A stretch of 6,986 bases of DNA from an uncultured Hippea sp. (GTDB lineage Bacteria; Campylobacterota_A; Desulfurellia; JAADFJ01): NCBI GenBank assembly GCA_913009315.1, contig CAJVZA010000074.1:1-6986 (forward strand), given 5' to 3'. A program made the translations under genes and the position numbers. Positions within the stretch are counted from its first letter, which is position 1. Every line of letters begins with the position of its first letter. Below, one piece after another: positions 6,899 to 6,986 of the stretch. The notes beneath the pieces were generated by a model. The model worked only from the letters and a program-made list of their open reading frames with translations, searched no databases and was not told where the DNA came from.

Positions 6899-6986
6899 GT
6901 CAAAGAAAGGGCAAGATTTAAAGATTAAAATTTGAGGGACTAACCGGTTAGTTTGAAAATTGTAATTTATTGAAGATTGCCCTTTA
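6899..6986. repeat. Hairpin B, right copy (cut by window edge)
   Basis: The same perfect core ACTAACCGGTTAGT lies at 6939-6952. AAAGGGCAA (6906-6914) pairs perfectly with TTGCCCTTT (6977-6985). The inner end GTCAAAG (6899-6905) has no visible partner because the window stops. By symmetry with the left copy the palindrome should close with TTTGAC just beyond the edge, at about 6987-6992. Confidence 0.8.

Larger units (their letters stand above)
6832..6986. repeat. Right copy of the flanking palindromic inverted repeat
   Basis: This copy lies upstream of the ilvB promoter in opposite orientation to the left copy. It contains complete hairpin A (6832-6896), two linking bases and hairpin B (from 6899 to at least 6986). 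Positions 6866-6986 pair with 7-127. The match runs right up to the last base of the window, so the outer end is not seen. Reading outward from the operon, both copies have the same order: A, then B. No transposase, integrase or resolvase gene is present between the copies. The region has no convincing reading frame. Confidence 0.85.

Overview
The window is a compact, AT-rich bacterial biosynthetic locus. Every recognisable gene lies on the minus strand, so it is transcribed from right to left. In transcription order it carries ilvB and ilvN (acetohydroxyacid synthase large and small subunits), ilvC (ketol-acid reductoisomerase), a 322-nt gene-free gap, pssA (phosphatidylserine synthase), leuA (2-isopropylmalate synthase), a 56-residue Cys-rich protein of unknown function, and a HAD-family phosphatase of the pyrimidine 5'-nucleotidase type. 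The order ilvBNC, then phospholipid genes, then leuA is familiar from Desulfobacterota (Geobacter-like) and related anaerobic phyla. That placement is an inference from gene order and protein character; no rRNA or other marker is present to confirm it.

ilvB, ilvN and ilvC are spaced by 10 and 26 nt. pssA/leuA, leuA/small ORF and small ORF/HAD overlap by 8, 11 and 14 nt, which suggests translational coupling. IlvBN joins two pyruvates (or pyruvate and 2-oxobutyrate), IlvC makes the dihydroxy acid, and LeuA takes 2-oxoisovalerate from that route into leucine synthesis. ilvD, ilvE and leuBCD are not here. pssA makes phosphatidylserine, whose usual partner psd is also absent. A candidate sigma70-type promoter with a good Shine-Dalgarno lies directly upstream of ilvB. 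The leader it predicts is too short for a classical attenuator or T-box. A second possible -10 box lies in the gap before pssA.

The most unusual feature is at the edges. Positions 7-127 and 6866-6986 are inverted copies of one non-coding repeat, 106 of 121 positions identical by hand alignment. The unit is itself made of palindromes: hairpin B (about 94 bp, around a perfect 14-bp palindrome) and hairpin A (65 bp). Hairpin A is complete on the right and only about half present on the left. The operon is therefore bracketed by MITE/ERIC-like palindromic repeats in opposite orientation, with no transposase in view. Both window ends lie inside or at the edge of hairpin B, so the full extent of the repeats cannot be seen.
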